Positions 8,767-18,568 of a stretch of 64,000 nucleotides of DNA are shown here, piece by piece (within the stretch, counting starts at the first letter, position 1; the number at the start of each line of letters is the position of its first letter). The DNA lies in assembly GCF_004123195.1 (NCBI RefSeq), contig NZ_SDLI01000001.1, forward strand, positions 732,133 through 796,132. Direction: 5' to 3'. The notes under the pieces were generated by a model. That model was given only the letters and a program-made list of their open reading frames with translations, made no database searches and was not told the origin of the DNA. The position numbers and the translations under genes were made by a program. The DNA is from Ammoniphilus sp. CFH 90114 (GTDB lineage: Bacteria > Bacillota > Bacilli > Aneurinibacillales > RAOX-1).

Positions 8767-9501
8767 ATGTCTAGAAAGATACAAGTAACGGTGTGGAATG
8801 AAAACCGCCATGAACAGCTGAACGAAGAGGTACGTAAGGTATATCCAAACGGTATTCATGAGGCCCTTGCTGCTCCTTTGCGAGAGTCAGGAATGGATGT
8901 ACGTACAGCTACTCTCGAGCAACCGGAACATGGACTCAGTCAAGAGGTCTTGGATCAAACAGATGTATTAATTTGGTGGGGACATATTGCTCACGATCAG
9001 GTGAGTGAGGAGATCGTGGAACGTGTACACCAGCGCGTGCTCGGAGGTATGGGGTTAATCGTCCTTCATTCCGGACATTTCTCCAAAATTTTTAAGAGAC
9101 TTATGGGCACAGGCTGTGATCTAAAATGGCGGGAGGCCGACGAAAAGGAGCGACTATGGGTAGTCAATCCAAGTCATCCTATTGTGGAAGGACTCGGGCA
9201 GTATATCGAACTAGAAAGAGAAGAAATGTACGGGGAATTCTTTGACATACCAGAACCTGAGGAATTGATTCTCGTTAGCTGGTTTGAAGGAGGAGAAGTG
9301 TTTCGAAGTGGATGCACGTTTACTCGAGGGCAAGGGAAGATCTTCTATTTCCGTCCTGGCCATGAAACGTATCCTACTTATCATCAGAGTGACATCCAGA
9401 AAATCATAGTGAATGGGGTTCGATGGGCATCTCCAACGAACGGACCTAAACCTGTATACGGTAATCATCCGCCTATAGAAAATATTAAAGCCAAGAGCTA
9501 G
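8767..9501 (+). CDS. ThuA-like (trehalose utilisation) protein
   Basis: A 244-aa ThuA-domain protein with a class-I glutamine-amidotransferase-like flavodoxin fold. Characteristic stretches are [24 protein letters not shown] and [16 protein letters not shown]. In rhizobia ThuA works with the Gfo/Idh/MocA dehydrogenase ThuB to degrade trehalose through a 3-keto intermediate (family knowledge). The neighbouring dehydrogenases and glucosidase fit such a route. AGGAGG is 6 nt before the ATG and overlaps the previous stop codon. A terminator follows immediately, marking the end of the operon. Confidence 0.85.
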   Translation: MSRKIQVTVWNENRHEQLNEEVRKVYPNGIHEALAAPLRESGMDVRTATLEQPEHGLSQEVLDQTDVLIWWGHIAHDQVSEEIVERVHQRVLGGMGLIVLHSGHFSKIFKRLMGTGCDLKWREADEKERLWVVNPSHPIVEGLGQYIELEREEMYGEFFDIPEPEELILVSWFEGGEVFRSGCTFTRGQGKIFYFRPGHETYPTYHQSDIQKIIVNGVRWASPTNGPKPVYGNHPPIENIKAKS

Positions 9502-9525
9502 TCTTACCAGCTCTTGGCTTTTTAC
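9488..9525 (+). terminator. Terminator of the sugar-oxidation operon
   Basis: AAGCCAAGAGCT pairs with AGCTCTTGGCTT around a 9-nt loop, then TTTT. The 5' arm overlaps the last codons of the ThuA-like gene. Confidence 0.9.
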
Positions 9526-10277
9526 TAGCTGCGAAAAAAACCGCCTTCAGAGTTGATCACTTGTCCCGTAATCCATGCTGCCTCATCGCTCGCCAAGAAG
9601 GCTACAAGATTAGCAGCGTCTGAAGGAAGTCCTAGGCGCCCGCTTAAGAATTTTGGAAGAAGCTGTTCTTTTATCGCTTTATTCATCCATCCGGTGTTCG
9701 TTGGTCCTGGATTTACTGCATTGACTGTAATTCCTAACGGAGCAAGCTCAGCAGATAAAGAAAGCGTAAAGGCTGAGATGGCTCCTTTTGAGGCAACATA
9801 AGCTAATTCCCCTGTCATGGGTCCTTGCGCTTGTCCAGACGTCATATTAATAATGCGGCCTTGCTTGAGTTTCGCATCTCTAAAGCGTCGGGCGAATTCT
9901 ACACTAAGCAGACATGTTGCACGGACATTGACGGCATAGTGATCGTCTAGTGTCTTGGCATCTAGCTTAGAATATCCATCTTGGGTAGAGTGGGCTGCAT
10001 TGTTAATGAGAATGGTTGCCGGTCCTAATCCGCTAACCTGATCTAGGAGTGCGGTTGACGCTTCCGATTGAGATAAGTCTATCTCTGCATGTTGACACCG
10101 CACACCATACGTATGAATCTCATGCTGCAATTGATTCGGCCATTCAGATGACGAAGCCCAGTGGGTGAAATAAATATCCGCCCCTTCACTCGCGAGTTTC
10201 TTGCAAATGGCGTAACCAATCCCTCTATCATGACTAACTCCTGTAATTACAGCTATCTGTCCTTTAAATATATCCAT
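9525..10277 (-). CDS. SDR-family oxidoreductase
   Basis: A 250-aa short-chain dehydrogenase/reductase with a Rossmann fold. The cofactor loop is TGVSHDRGIGYAI, a variant of TGxxxGxG seen in some FabG/FabI-like members. INNAAH is the NNAG-equivalent motif, and YVASKGA contains the catalytic Tyr and Lys. The start at 10277 is set by TGGAGGA upstream; in-frame upstream codons overlap the histidine kinase gene. The substrate is unknown; a 3-oxoacyl-ACP or secondary-alcohol reductase is the generic guess. It lies 19 nt downstream of the kinase on the same strand, so it may be in that operon. Confidence 0.85.
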   Translation of the reverse strand: MDIFKGQIAVITGVSHDRGIGYAICKKLASEGADIYFTHWASSSEWPNQLQHEIHTYGVRCQHAEIDLSQSEASTALLDQVSGLGPATILINNAAHSTQDGYSKLDAKTLDDHYAVNVRATCLLSVEFARRFRDAKLKQGRIINMTSGQAQGPMTGELAYVASKGAISAFTLSLSAELAPLGITVNAVNPGPTNTGWMNKAIKEQLLPKFLSGRLGLPSDAANLVAFLASDEAAWITGQVINSEGGFFRS

Positions 10278-10296
10278 AATGATTCCTCCATTCATC

Positions 10297-12486
10297 TCAT
10301 TGGACGAGGGTTTTGGGAAGAGTAACGAATACTTTAAAAAGATCTCCATCAATCTCTATTGAAAGATTACCTCCGTGAAGTTCTACTATATTTTTAGCAA
10401 TAGCAAGTCCAAGGCCAGACCCTTCGGTATTACGGGATTGATCTCCTCGTTTAAATCGCTCAAACAGCTCTTCTACGTCAAAGTCAATCTCGTAAGCAGA
10501 GGTATTCTTCATGCTGATGACAACATGCTCTTCTTGTTCGTCTACAGAAATATAGACCCTCGTATGAGTTTGTGAATATTTTAGTGCATTACTAATTAAA
10601 TTTTCGAAGGCCCTCCATGTCTTATTCCCATCTAAGGGAACATAGACCGGAACAGGACCTAGCTTGATACGGAATGTTAGCGTAGACTGTTCAATCTGAT
10701 CATGATACTCCGCAAGGGCTTGATTAAGCAGAGCTCCAACATCTACTTGTTGAATTTCGAGATCGACAGCTCCACTCGCCACTTTAGAGGCTTCAAATAG
10801 ATCATCAATTAGGGTCTTAAGCCTTTGCGTTTTTCTTTCCAACACATCAAGGTATTGTTTCTTTTTCTCAAGGCTTAAATCTTCTGTCTTTAACAAGTCC
10901 ACATAATTAATAATAGACGTTAATGGGGTCTTTAAGTCATGAGAGACATTCGTTATAAGCTCGGTTTTCATTCTTTCACTTTTTAGCTGCTTCTCCAAGG
11001 CGCTCTCAAACCCGCTTCTCATGGTGTTGATGTGGCTAGCTAATGCAGAAAGTTGTCCTTTGCCGGTTTCCTCAATTCTAAATTGAATATTCCCAGCAGC
11101 GATTTCTTGACTTCCCTTTAGTATTCGATTTAAGAGTCCTATGCGTTTTAACACAAACGGAATTACAATGAAGCAATACACGAATATATATACAAAAGAA
11201 CTAAAAATCAAAACTCCAGCTCCATATCGGAGAGCAGGAATACCCACCATTACAAATATGCCCAATCCAATGGAAGACAGAATAATAAAAAGAATGGAGT
11301 AGAACACTTGTTTGTTTTGCATGCTTTCCTTTAGAAGTCCATGGCTCTGTTTATAGAAACTTTTATCCCATTCTTGCTTTAGCTCCGTCCGATTCTTCAG
11401 CAGGGTAAACGTATCTACCAAATACAGAAGCAAAAAGCCACTTAAAAGAGAGATGAACGTCCAAAAGAAGATTTGTGTGAAGGTAAAAGGAAACTGGAAA
11501 AAGGATATTATATTGGCCATACCGATAATAATCAGGCTTATCATGATAAAAACAAGAGTTCTCATATCTATAGGCAATCTTCTATAGTAATTGTGACACA
11601 GGCTGACCCAGGGATGATTCAACTTCTGTTTATTAGCAAGTACAACAAGAATACCCATTGCAGTTGATAAACTAAAGACAAGAAGAATACCTTCTTTCGC
11701 AACTCTTTCTCTTATCGACTCATAATACGTATAGCCTTGATGGATGGCAGTAGATGATTCACTTAATTTAGGAACGATGATATACCCTTCCCACTGATTA
11801 TCCTCAAAAGTTTGGTTAATGTTTCGTAAGTGCCACTCCGTCGTAAAGGACGATTTAGGAAAATGAAGGCTGTATAACGCATCGGTCTTTATATAATCCT
11901 CTATTGAACGGTTATCTATATTCGTATAGACGGCGGTCGTTTGCGTATCACGTATGTAATATTTAAAGCTGTTATTTCTTTTTTCTAAACTATCTTTTAG
12001 GGTCTGAAATTGTTGGTCTCGTGCTTTGACGATTTTAGCAATAGTTTCTTCAAAATCAAAGTGTCGAGCATGTTGAGCTTGAGCCAGTTCTAAGTCTCTT
12101 TTCTCTTCAAGCTTCATTCTTTGTTCATCAGGCAATTGGGGATTGGCTTCTAGTTCAGCTTTATAGGCTTCGTTTATTTCATTTGTTTTGGCCTGGTATA
12201 TATCCTCATATTTTTTTTGTATTTGCTTATAGCTCGTCTCTCCGACCTTTTCGAGGACCGACCACTGAACATAGTGCTTATTATCCGTGTAATAGGATTC
12301 TAGTAGGTTAAAATAGGTAGTCAGTTCGTTATGAAAGGCTGAGCTATGGAAATAATGATCAGGGTTTTGTATGTATTCCCGTTTATTCATGATATCTACG
12401 AGGCTTAGTAGGGACAAAGCAATAAGATAAAGGCTAGCTGTGATGCCAATCATCGTTGCGTACTTATTTATCAATTTTGTAGCCAA
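10297..12486 (-). CDS. Membrane sensor histidine kinase
   Basis: A 729-aa sensor kinase. An N-terminal helix (about 10-33) is followed by a large extracytoplasmic region (about 35-270) rich in Glu/Lys coiled-coil sequence. Several further membrane helices follow, then a HAMP-like linker, a HisKA domain (VSHDLKTPLTSI, phospho-acceptor His516) and an HATPase domain with GSGLGLAIAKNIVELHGG. The signal is unknown. The start is uncertain: TTG 12486 overlaps the response-regulator gene by 23 nt, with TTG 12474 and ATG 12453 as alternatives. The overlap shows translational coupling and a cognate pair. Confidence 0.88.
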   Translation of the reverse strand: MATKLINKYATMIGITASLYLIALSLLSLVDIMNKREYIQNPDHYFHSSAFHNELTTYFNLLESYYTDNKHYVQWSVLEKVGETSYKQIQKKYEDIYQAKTNEINEAYKAELEANPQLPDEQRMKLEEKRDLELAQAQHARHFDFEETIAKIVKARDQQFQTLKDSLEKRNNSFKYYIRDTQTTAVYTNIDNRSIEDYIKTDALYSLHFPKSSFTTEWHLRNINQTFEDNQWEGYIIVPKLSESSTAIHQGYTYYESIRERVAKEGILLVFSLSTAMGILVVLANKQKLNHPWVSLCHNYYRRLPIDMRTLVFIMISLIIIGMANIISFFQFPFTFTQIFFWTFISLLSGFLLLYLVDTFTLLKNRTELKQEWDKSFYKQSHGLLKESMQNKQVFYSILFIILSSIGLGIFVMVGIPALRYGAGVLIFSSFVYIFVYCFIVIPFVLKRIGLLNRILKGSQEIAAGNIQFRIEETGKGQLSALASHINTMRSGFESALEKQLKSERMKTELITNVSHDLKTPLTSIINYVDLLKTEDLSLEKKKQYLDVLERKTQRLKTLIDDLFEASKVASGAVDLEIQQVDVGALLNQALAEYHDQIEQSTLTFRIKLGPVPVYVPLDGNKTWRAFENLISNALKYSQTHTRVYISVDEQEEHVVISMKNTSAYEIDFDVEELFERFKRGDQSRNTEGSGLGLAIAKNIVELHGGNLSIEIDGDLFKVFVTLPKTLVQ

Positions 12487-13156
12487 TGCCCCACACCACC
12501 TTTAAGTATTTTGGTTCCTTTGGATTGATCTCAATCTTCTCGCGAATTCGTCGAACATGAACGGCCACTGTATTTTCTGCATGATATCCTGGTTCTTTCC
12601 AAACCCGTTCGTAAATTTCATGAATGGAGAAGACCCTGCCTTTATTTTCAATTAGCAACTCAAGGATTTTGTACTCCGTTGCTGTGAGACGAACTTCGAC
12701 TCCATCTACACTAACCATTTTTGTTTTTTTGTTCAGGGTGAGCCCTCGCACATCGATCTCATCTTCATTGGGTCTATAGTTTCCAAGGTTGGTGTATCGG
12801 CGGAGCTGAGATTTCGTTCTCGCGATTAATTCAAGGGGGTTAAAGGGCTTAGTCATATAATCATCAGCGCCAATGTTGAGCCCGAGAATTTTATCGGTAT
12901 CCTCAGATTTGGCAGATAGCATGATAATAGGGATGTTTCGGCTTTCTCGTATCTTAAATGTAGCAGAAATTCCATCCATCTTAGGCATCATGATATCGAG
13001 TATAACCAGATGAATTTCTGTCGTATCCAAGATGGATAAGGCCTCTCTTCCATTTTTGGCTTTAAAGATTTGAATATCTTCACTAGTTAGATAGATTTCT
13101 ATTGCGTCACGTATTTCGGTTTCATCATCGACAACAAGAACATGGTACTTAAACAT
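12464..13156 (-). CDS. OmpR/PhoB-family response regulator
   Basis: A 230-aa two-component response regulator. The receiver domain (about 1-120) has the acidic pocket VVDDE, the phospho-acceptor Asp54 in LDIMMPKMDG, and Lys in DDYMTKPF. The winged-helix DNA-binding domain (about 135-230) contains LTATEYKILELL, VWKEPGY and the usual C-terminal VVWGIGYKI. I prefer ATG 13156 because AAAGGTG is 8 nt upstream; a GTG at 13165 is too close to that site. It is cotranscribed with the overlapping kinase gene. Confidence 0.92.
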   Translation of the reverse strand: MFKYHVLVVDDETEIRDAIEIYLTSEDIQIFKAKNGREALSILDTTEIHLVILDIMMPKMDGISATFKIRESRNIPIIMLSAKSEDTDKILGLNIGADDYMTKPFNPLELIARTKSQLRRYTNLGNYRPNEDEIDVRGLTLNKKTKMVSVDGVEVRLTATEYKILELLIENKGRVFSIHEIYERVWKEPGYHAENTVAVHVRRIREKIEINPKEPKYLKVVWGIGYKIDK

Positions 13157-13261
13157 TTTCTTCACACCTTTCCTACAACATCTTAACTCAGCTTCAGGTA
13201 TATTTTACAAGTCATTTTTTACAAACAACTTGATAAATTTCTTAAGAATTTCTTACAAAAG

Positions 13262-13291
13262 CAAAAAGACCACGTGAAGTGGTCTTTTTTG
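13262..13291. terminator. Hairpin terminator between minus-strand genes
   Basis: AAAAGACCAC and GTGGTCTTTT form the stem. T-runs occur on both strands (TTTTTT on plus, TTTTTGCTTTT on minus), so it can end the YjcZ-type gene at 13297 on the minus strand. Confidence 0.75.
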
Positions 13292-13296
13292 CTGCC

Positions 13297-13440
13297 TTAG
13301 TATATAAACCCTGGACGTGCAATGATGACAAGTAGGATATAAAGAACCAAGATAAACCCGATCCCCGTTCCTAGTCCCGCTACTGGAGCACATCCTCCTG
13401 CTCCTACACCTGCTCCGTATCCTGCAAATGGTACACCCAT
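13297..13440 (-). CDS. YjcZ-type sporulation membrane mini-protein (47 aa)
   Basis: A 47-aa protein with a Gly-rich N-terminus (MGVPFAGYGAGVGAGG) and one C-terminal membrane helix (IGFILVLYILLVIIARPGF). This is the architecture of the tiny YjcZ/YczN-type proteins of spore-formers. GGAGGAG lies 7 nt before the ATG and a terminator follows the stop. A close paralogue of 33 aa lies at 22859-22960. Expression during sporulation is family knowledge, not shown here. Confidence 0.75.
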   Translation of the reverse strand: MGVPFAGYGAGVGAGGCAPVAGLGTGIGFILVLYILLVIIARPGFIY

Positions 13441-13650
13441 CAAGAATCTCCTCCTTTTCAATAGTTAATATATACTATGAGCACATCCATTCTTCGCTTG
13501 TTCGGATGCCTACTTGGGTGGGATTTGGGCAAGTAATGATGAAATCGCTACCGCAAAATACTCTGGGATAACCTGTTAGTTAAAGACTCATATCTTTTCC
13601 TGTTGTACATACTACAAACATGAAGAAAGTACTTTGAAGGAGAGAAAGAT

Positions 13651-15759
13651 ATGTTTAAACAGGCCTTTGGAACCTTGCAAAAAGTAGGAAAAGCTCTAAT
13701 GCTTCCGGTGGCTATTCTTCCCGCCGCGGGGATATTGCTCGCACTTGGTAACGCTTTACATAACCCGGCTTTAACCTCTCGATTCCCTGGACTTGAAGCG
13801 GGTGGAATCCAGATGGTCGCGAATGTCATGGAGCAGGCAGGGGGTATTGTCTTTGGTAATTTACCCTTATTATTTGCTGTAGGTGTTGCCGTTGGTTTGG
13901 CCGGTGGGGATGGTGTTGCCGGTTTGGCTGCCATCCTTGCGTATCTGGTCATGAATGTAACGATGAGTGTCATATTGGGCGTGACACCTGAGGTAATTGG
14001 TACGAACCCTGCTTACGCGAATGTCCTAGGGATTCCTACACTTCAAACTGGTGTATTCGGTGGAGTTATCGTAGGGATATTAGCAGCTTATATGTTTAAC
14101 CGTTACTTTAATATTGAGCTTCCTTCTTATTTAGGATTCTTTGCAGGAAAACGATTTGTGCCTATTATTACCTCTGCAACAGCCATACTTTTAGGTATTG
14201 TCATGGTTTTTGCTTGGCCCCCCATTCAACAAGGATTAAACGCTTTTTCACATAATATGGTAGGTGCTAACCTAACAGCCTCGGCTTTTATTTTTGGAGT
14301 CATTGAAAGAGCACTAATTCCATTTGGTCTGCACCATATTTTTTATTCTCCATTTTGGTTTGAGTTTGGCGAATATGTTACTCAAACGGGCGAGATTGCA
14401 AGAGGAGATCAAAAGATATTTTTCGAGCAGCTTAGGGATGGGGTGGAATTGACAGCTGGAACCTTTATGACCGGGAAGTACCCATTTATGATGTTCGGTC
14501 TTCCAGCCGCTGCGCTAGCTATTTATCATTCTGCGCGTCCTGAACAAAAAACGATGGTAGCTGGTATTATGGGGTCTGCAGCTCTAACCTCATTCTTGAC
14601 AGGTATAACTGAGCCTATCGAATTTTCTTTCCTATTTGTGGCGCCATTACTGTTCGCGATTCATACGATTTTTGCAGGCTTGTCCTTTATGCTCATGCAC
14701 ATCTTAAACGTGAAAATTGGAATGACATTCTCCGGCGGAGTCATTGACTACCTGCTATTTGGAGTGCTCCCTAATCGTACGGCTTGGTGGTTGGTCATTC
14801 CGGTTGGGCTTGTGTTTTCCGTGATTTATTATTTTGGGTTCAGGTTTGCTATTAAGGCATTCAATTTAAAAACCCCAGGACGTGAAGAAGTGGTTGAAGA
14901 GAGACAAGTAAGGGGAAATGAAGCTGGGGGAGCCCTTGCCTACAATATCTTGCAAGCTATGGGTGGCCAGCATAACATTTCTCACTTGGACGCATGTATT
15001 ACACGCTTGCGTGTATCGGTTAACGACAGTAAACAAGTGGACAAGGAACGGCTTAAGCAGCTGGGAGCTGCAGGGGTATTAGAAGTAGGAAACAATATTC
15101 AAGCTATTTTTGGTCCAAGATCCGATAATTTGAAGACACAAATGAAAGATATTATGGAAGGAAAAACACCACAACCTGCTGAATCATCTGCTTCCCAAGA
15201 AATTCGTGAGCAGGTTGAGGAAGTCATGCCTGATGCGTTAGCGGATAAGGAGTTAGAGGAAAAGGAAAATGTTCATCAAGGGCATCAAGTCCATCGAGAA
15301 TTAACGATTGTATCTCCTCTTGAAGGAGAAATCCTGTCGATGGAGGAAGTGCCGGACCAAGTCTTTTCACAGAAAATGATGGGGGACGGATTTGCAATTC
15401 TGCCGACTGAAGGGACCGTGGTATCACCGATTGAGGGAGTGGTGTTGAATGTTTTCCCAACAAAACACGCAATTGGTCTGGAGTCAGAAGACGGAAGAGA
15501 GGTTCTTATTCATTTTGGAATTGACACCGTCAAATTAAAAGGCGAAGGATTTGAATCTTTGGTATCTCAAGGGGATAAGGTCGAACGAGGGCAACCTCTT
15601 CTGAAGGTCGATCTGGACTCGGTCAAGAGAAAGGTTCCCTCCATTATTACACCTATCGTTTTTACGAATCTTAAGCAAGGCGAGTATGTAGAAATTGAAA
15701 AACAAGGGAAAGTAACAAAAGGCGAAGAAAAAATTATTTCAATTAAGAGAAGGGGTTGA
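13651..15759 (+). CDS. ptsG: PTS glucose transporter subunit IICBA
   Basis: A 702-aa phosphotransferase permease with all three domains on one chain. The IIC membrane domain (about 1-400) starts [23 protein letters not shown] and contains [15 protein letters not shown] (about 425-505) has phospho-Cys449 in DACITRLRV, and IIA (about 550-695) has phospho-His621 in [12 protein letters not shown]. This is the glucose/N-acetylglucosamine class, and the fusion order matches Bacillus PtsG. It imports and phosphorylates glucose. AAGGAGAG precedes the ATG. It heads a ptsG-ptsH-ptsI operon: ptsH begins 5 nt after its stop. No glcT antiterminator gene is adjacent. Confidence 0.95.
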   Translation: MFKQAFGTLQKVGKALMLPVAILPAAGILLALGNALHNPALTSRFPGLEAGGIQMVANVMEQAGGIVFGNLPLLFAVGVAVGLAGGDGVAGLAAILAYLVMNVTMSVILGVTPEVIGTNPAYANVLGIPTLQTGVFGGVIVGILAAYMFNRYFNIELPSYLGFFAGKRFVPIITSATAILLGIVMVFAWPPIQQGLNAFSHNMVGANLTASAFIFGVIERALIPFGLHHIFYSPFWFEFGEYVTQTGEIARGDQKIFFEQLRDGVELTAGTFMTGKYPFMMFGLPAAALAIYHSARPEQKTMVAGIMGSAALTSFLTGITEPIEFSFLFVAPLLFAIHTIFAGLSFMLMHILNVKIGMTFSGGVIDYLLFGVLPNRTAWWLVIPVGLVFSVIYYFGFRFAIKAFNLKTPGREEVVEERQVRGNEAGGALAYNILQAMGGQHNISHLDACITRLRVSVNDSKQVDKERLKQLGAAGVLEVGNNIQAIFGPRSDNLKTQMKDIMEGKTPQPAESSASQEIREQVEEVMPDALADKELEEKENVHQGHQVHRELTIVSPLEGEILSMEEVPDQVFSQKMMGDGFAILPTEGTVVSPIEGVVLNVFPTKHAIGLESEDGREVLIHFGIDTVKLKGEGFESLVSQGDKVERGQPLLKVDLDSVKRKVPSIITPIVFTNLKQGEYVEIEKQGKVTKGEEKIISIKRRG

Positions 15760-15764
15760 TCAAT

Positions 15765-16031
15765 ATGGTAGAAAAAATCTTCCACATTACAAGCGACTCA
15801 GGACTTCATGCTCGTCCAGCAACAGCCTTAGTTCAGACAGCAACAAAGTTTAGTTCAGATATAAAATTAGAGTATAGTGGAAGAGTAATCAACCTGAAGT
15901 CCATAATGGCCATAATGTCTCTAGGAGTTGGACAAGGAGCTGAAGTGAAGGTTACGGCTGAGGGTTCGGATGAACAAGAGGCTCTTAGCGCGATTACTGA
16001 AATAATGAAGCAAGAAGGACTAGGCCAATAA
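15765..16031 (+). CDS. ptsH: Phosphocarrier protein HPr
   Basis: An 88-aa HPr. His15 in GLHARPAT accepts phosphate from enzyme I. Ser46 in [12 protein letters not shown] is the regulatory HPr-kinase site, so the protein can also act in CcpA-dependent carbon catabolite control as in other Firmicutes. ATG 15765 follows AGAAGGGG. It lies directly after ptsG and overlaps the ptsI start by one base (TAATG). Confidence 0.97.
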   Translation: MVEKIFHITSDSGLHARPATALVQTATKFSSDIKLEYSGRVINLKSIMAIMSLGVGQGAEVKVTAEGSDEQEALSAITEIMKQEGLGQ

Positions 16032-17749
16032 TGACTTCACAGATTCAAGGGATTGCTGCATCTGCTGGAATTGCCATGGGGAAAGCTTATCTGTTGAAGA
16101 CTCCCGATCTCTCTGTAACCAGAAATACGGTTAAAGATCCGCAAACGGAGAAGCAACGTTTAGGACAAGCGGTGGAACAGGCCAAAGTAGAACTTGAAGA
16201 GATTAAAGAACACGCAAGAGTGAAACTTGGGGAGGATAAAGCGGCGATATTCGCCGCTCATCTTCTCGTCTTGAGCGACCCCGAGCTCTTGGATCCCATA
16301 CAGGAGAAGATCGAAAATGAAGGGGTTAATGCGGAATATGCGCTGCATGAGGTTTCGCAGATGTTCATTACGATGTTCGAGCAGATGGACAACGATTATA
16401 TGAGGGAGCGGGCAGCTGATATTCGAGACGTAACGAATCGAGTGTTGGCTAAGCTGCTGAATGTTACCATTCCTAATTTAAGCTTGATATCAGAAGAAGT
16501 TATTATTATTGCAGAAGATCTAACCCCTTCGGATACAGCTCAATTGAATCGTAATTTCGTAAAAGGGTTTGTGACCAATATTGGGGGTAGAACCTCTCAT
16601 TCGGCTATTATGGCACGTTCCATGGAGATTCCGGCTGTAGTTGGCACAAAAACGGCCACATCTTTGATTGAACAGGGCAAGCAGGTGATTGTAGACGGAA
16701 TAAATGGTCTAGTCATTGTAAACCCAACAGAAGAACTTCATGGAAAGTATCAGGAAACCCAACTATCGTATGAAGCTCAGAAAGCAGAATGGGCAAAGCT
16801 TGTTCATGAATCTACAGTGACCATAGACAATCACCAAGTTGAGCTTGCTGCTAATATTGGAACCCCAGACGATGTGTTGGGGGTGCTGGAGAATGGCGGA
16901 GAGGGAATCGGACTCTATCGTACGGAATTTTTGTATATGGGTCGTAGCCAATTGCCTACAGAAGAAGAGCAGTTTGAGTCCTATAAAACGGTCTTAGAGA
17001 AGATGGAAGGAAAGCCGGTTGTTGTTCGAACGTTGGATATAGGGGGAGATAAAGAGCTCCCTTACCTTAATTTACCTAAGGAAATGAATCCGTTTCTAGG
17101 CTTCCGTGCTATTCGGCTTTGTTTAGAGGAGAAGGAGCTATTCCGAGTCCAACTAAGAGCTTTGTTACGTGCAAGTGTTTATGGCAACCTGAAGATCATG
17201 TTCCCTATGGTGGCGACCATTGAGGAGTTTCTTGCGGCAAAAGAAATGCTATTAGCAGAAAAAGATTCTCTTCGTCAAAATGGGATTCAAGTAGCAGACG
17301 ACATTGAAATTGGAATTATGGTTGAGATTCCGTCTGTGGCTCTTATTGCAGATCAATTTGCAGAGTTAGTGGATTTCTTTAGCATCGGGACGAATGACTT
17401 GATCCAATATACGATGGCGGCTGATCGAATGAATGAAAGAGTATCTTACTTGTATCAGCCCTATCATCCGGCAATCCTACGCTTAATCGATCATGTCATC
17501 CAAGCTGCCCATCGCAACGGCAAATGGGTAGGAATGTGTGGTGAGATGGCTGGGGATCCCATCGCGATCCCTATTCTGCTTGGACTCGGATTAGATGAGT
17601 TTAGTATGAGTGCGACCTCCATTTTGCCTGCTAGAAATCAACTAAGGAAGCTGTCGAAACAGGAAGTGGAGAGCTTGAGAGAGAAGATACTTTCCATGAG
17701 GACCTCGGATGATGTTGCTTCATTTATTAAAACTACATTTTTAAAATAA
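16031..17749 (+). CDS. ptsI: PTS enzyme I (phosphoenolpyruvate-protein phosphotransferase)
   Basis: A 572-aa enzyme I that takes phosphate from phosphoenolpyruvate and passes it to HPr. The phospho-His190 motif [17 protein letters not shown] is intact, as are the PEP-binding barrel motifs [34 protein letters not shown] and the catalytic Cys region [11 protein letters not shown]. Length is standard. It is translationally coupled to ptsH and ends at a strong terminator. Confidence 0.97.
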   Translation: MTSQIQGIAASAGIAMGKAYLLKTPDLSVTRNTVKDPQTEKQRLGQAVEQAKVELEEIKEHARVKLGEDKAAIFAAHLLVLSDPELLDPIQEKIENEGVNAEYALHEVSQMFITMFEQMDNDYMRERAADIRDVTNRVLAKLLNVTIPNLSLISEEVIIIAEDLTPSDTAQLNRNFVKGFVTNIGGRTSHSAIMARSMEIPAVVGTKTATSLIEQGKQVIVDGINGLVIVNPTEELHGKYQETQLSYEAQKAEWAKLVHESTVTIDNHQVELAANIGTPDDVLGVLENGGEGIGLYRTEFLYMGRSQLPTEEEQFESYKTVLEKMEGKPVVVRTLDIGGDKELPYLNLPKEMNPFLGFRAIRLCLEEKELFRVQLRALLRASVYGNLKIMFPMVATIEEFLAAKEMLLAEKDSLRQNGIQVADDIEIGIMVEIPSVALIADQFAELVDFFSIGTNDLIQYTMAADRMNERVSYLYQPYHPAILRLIDHVIQAAHRNGKWVGMCGEMAGDPIAIPILLGLGLDEFSMSATSILPARNQLRKLSKQEVESLREKILSMRTSDDVASFIKTTFLK

Positions 17750-17752
17750 ACA

Positions 17753-17791
17753 AAACAAGAAGCCTGACATTAGTCGGCTTCTTGTTTGTTT
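17753..17791. terminator. Bidirectional terminator between ptsI and gbsR
   Basis: AAACAAGAAGCC pairs with GGCTTCTTGTTT, followed by TGTTTTT on the plus strand. The gbsR stop lies inside the hairpin on the other strand. Confidence 0.88.
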
Positions 17792-18327
17792 TTCGGGATG
17801 AAAGTGAAGATCTCATGGGATTCGAATGAATCAATTAATCGTTCTAACCATTCATAATAAGCGAGGTAATGAACAATTCGTTCAATGTCTCTCTCCGCTT
17901 TCTCTCGCAGATCTGGTGGAAGGTCCTCTTGTTTCAGAAGATTGGTGAGTTCTTGGGAAGACTTCCGCAAAGACATCTGATTGGCGTCTGTTGCCTTGCG
18001 CCACTTCAGTGAAAAATAATCGATGAAGGTCTGGTACCAATCATGCTCAACTTCATAGTGATCTTTTCTTGTACCCTTCATCCAAACTTTATTCACCATC
18101 TTCAGGTCAAGCAAAGTACGTACTCCAGTACTCATGCTTGTCTTGCTCATCCCTAAGGCGTCTCCCATTTCATCTAAGTTCATAGGCTTATCTTGGAAAA
18201 TCAATGTACCGTAAAGGTGACCCACGGAGTGGGTAATCCCGTATAACTCCATATTTTGTGCTAAAGTTTCGACGATGCGGTCTTCAGCCTTTTTCACGAT
18301 TTGTTCGTACTTGCTATGTTCACTCAT
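17770..18327 (-). CDS. gbsR: GbsR/MarR-type transcriptional repressor of glycine betaine genes
   Basis: A 185-aa winged-helix regulator of the GbsR family. The recognition region MGDALGMSKTSMSTGVRTLLDL and the long C-terminal helical dimerisation part are typical. In Bacillus, GbsR is a choline-responsive repressor of betaine synthesis, and relatives repress opuA/opuB. Here it is divergent from opuAA-AB-AC across about 240 nt, so it most likely controls that operon. It could be read as an OpuAR-type local repressor instead of true GbsR, since no gbsAB genes are in the window. Confidence 0.85.
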   Translation of the reverse strand: MSEHSKYEQIVKKAEDRIVETLAQNMELYGITHSVGHLYGTLIFQDKPMNLDEMGDALGMSKTSMSTGVRTLLDLKMVNKVWMKGTRKDHYEVEHDWYQTFIDYFSLKWRKATDANQMSLRKSSQELTNLLKQEDLPPDLREKAERDIERIVHYLAYYEWLERLIDSFESHEIFTFIPKNKQEAD

Positions 18328-18568
18328 GTGAAGAAAGGGACCTCCTGGTCATCATAATGCTTACATATTACTTTTAATTAAAGGAAAAGTAAAGAAACGC
18401 ATTTGACAGGATTTTCGAGTATTTTTGAGTATACGCCACAAGAACTACGTACAGTATTTTCTGTACATAAATTATAAACTAAATTAGTGGAATATACGGT
18501 TTGTTCATTTATTGTCTATTGGTTAAAATTGTTATAGTAATTGTTGGGAAGTAAGGTGAGGTGCAGCG

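Noticed and set aside
13548-13973. 141-aa minus-strand frame opposite ptsG
   Set aside because: Low-complexity Ala/Pro/Thr composition caused by the codon pattern of the opposite strand; no ribosome site.
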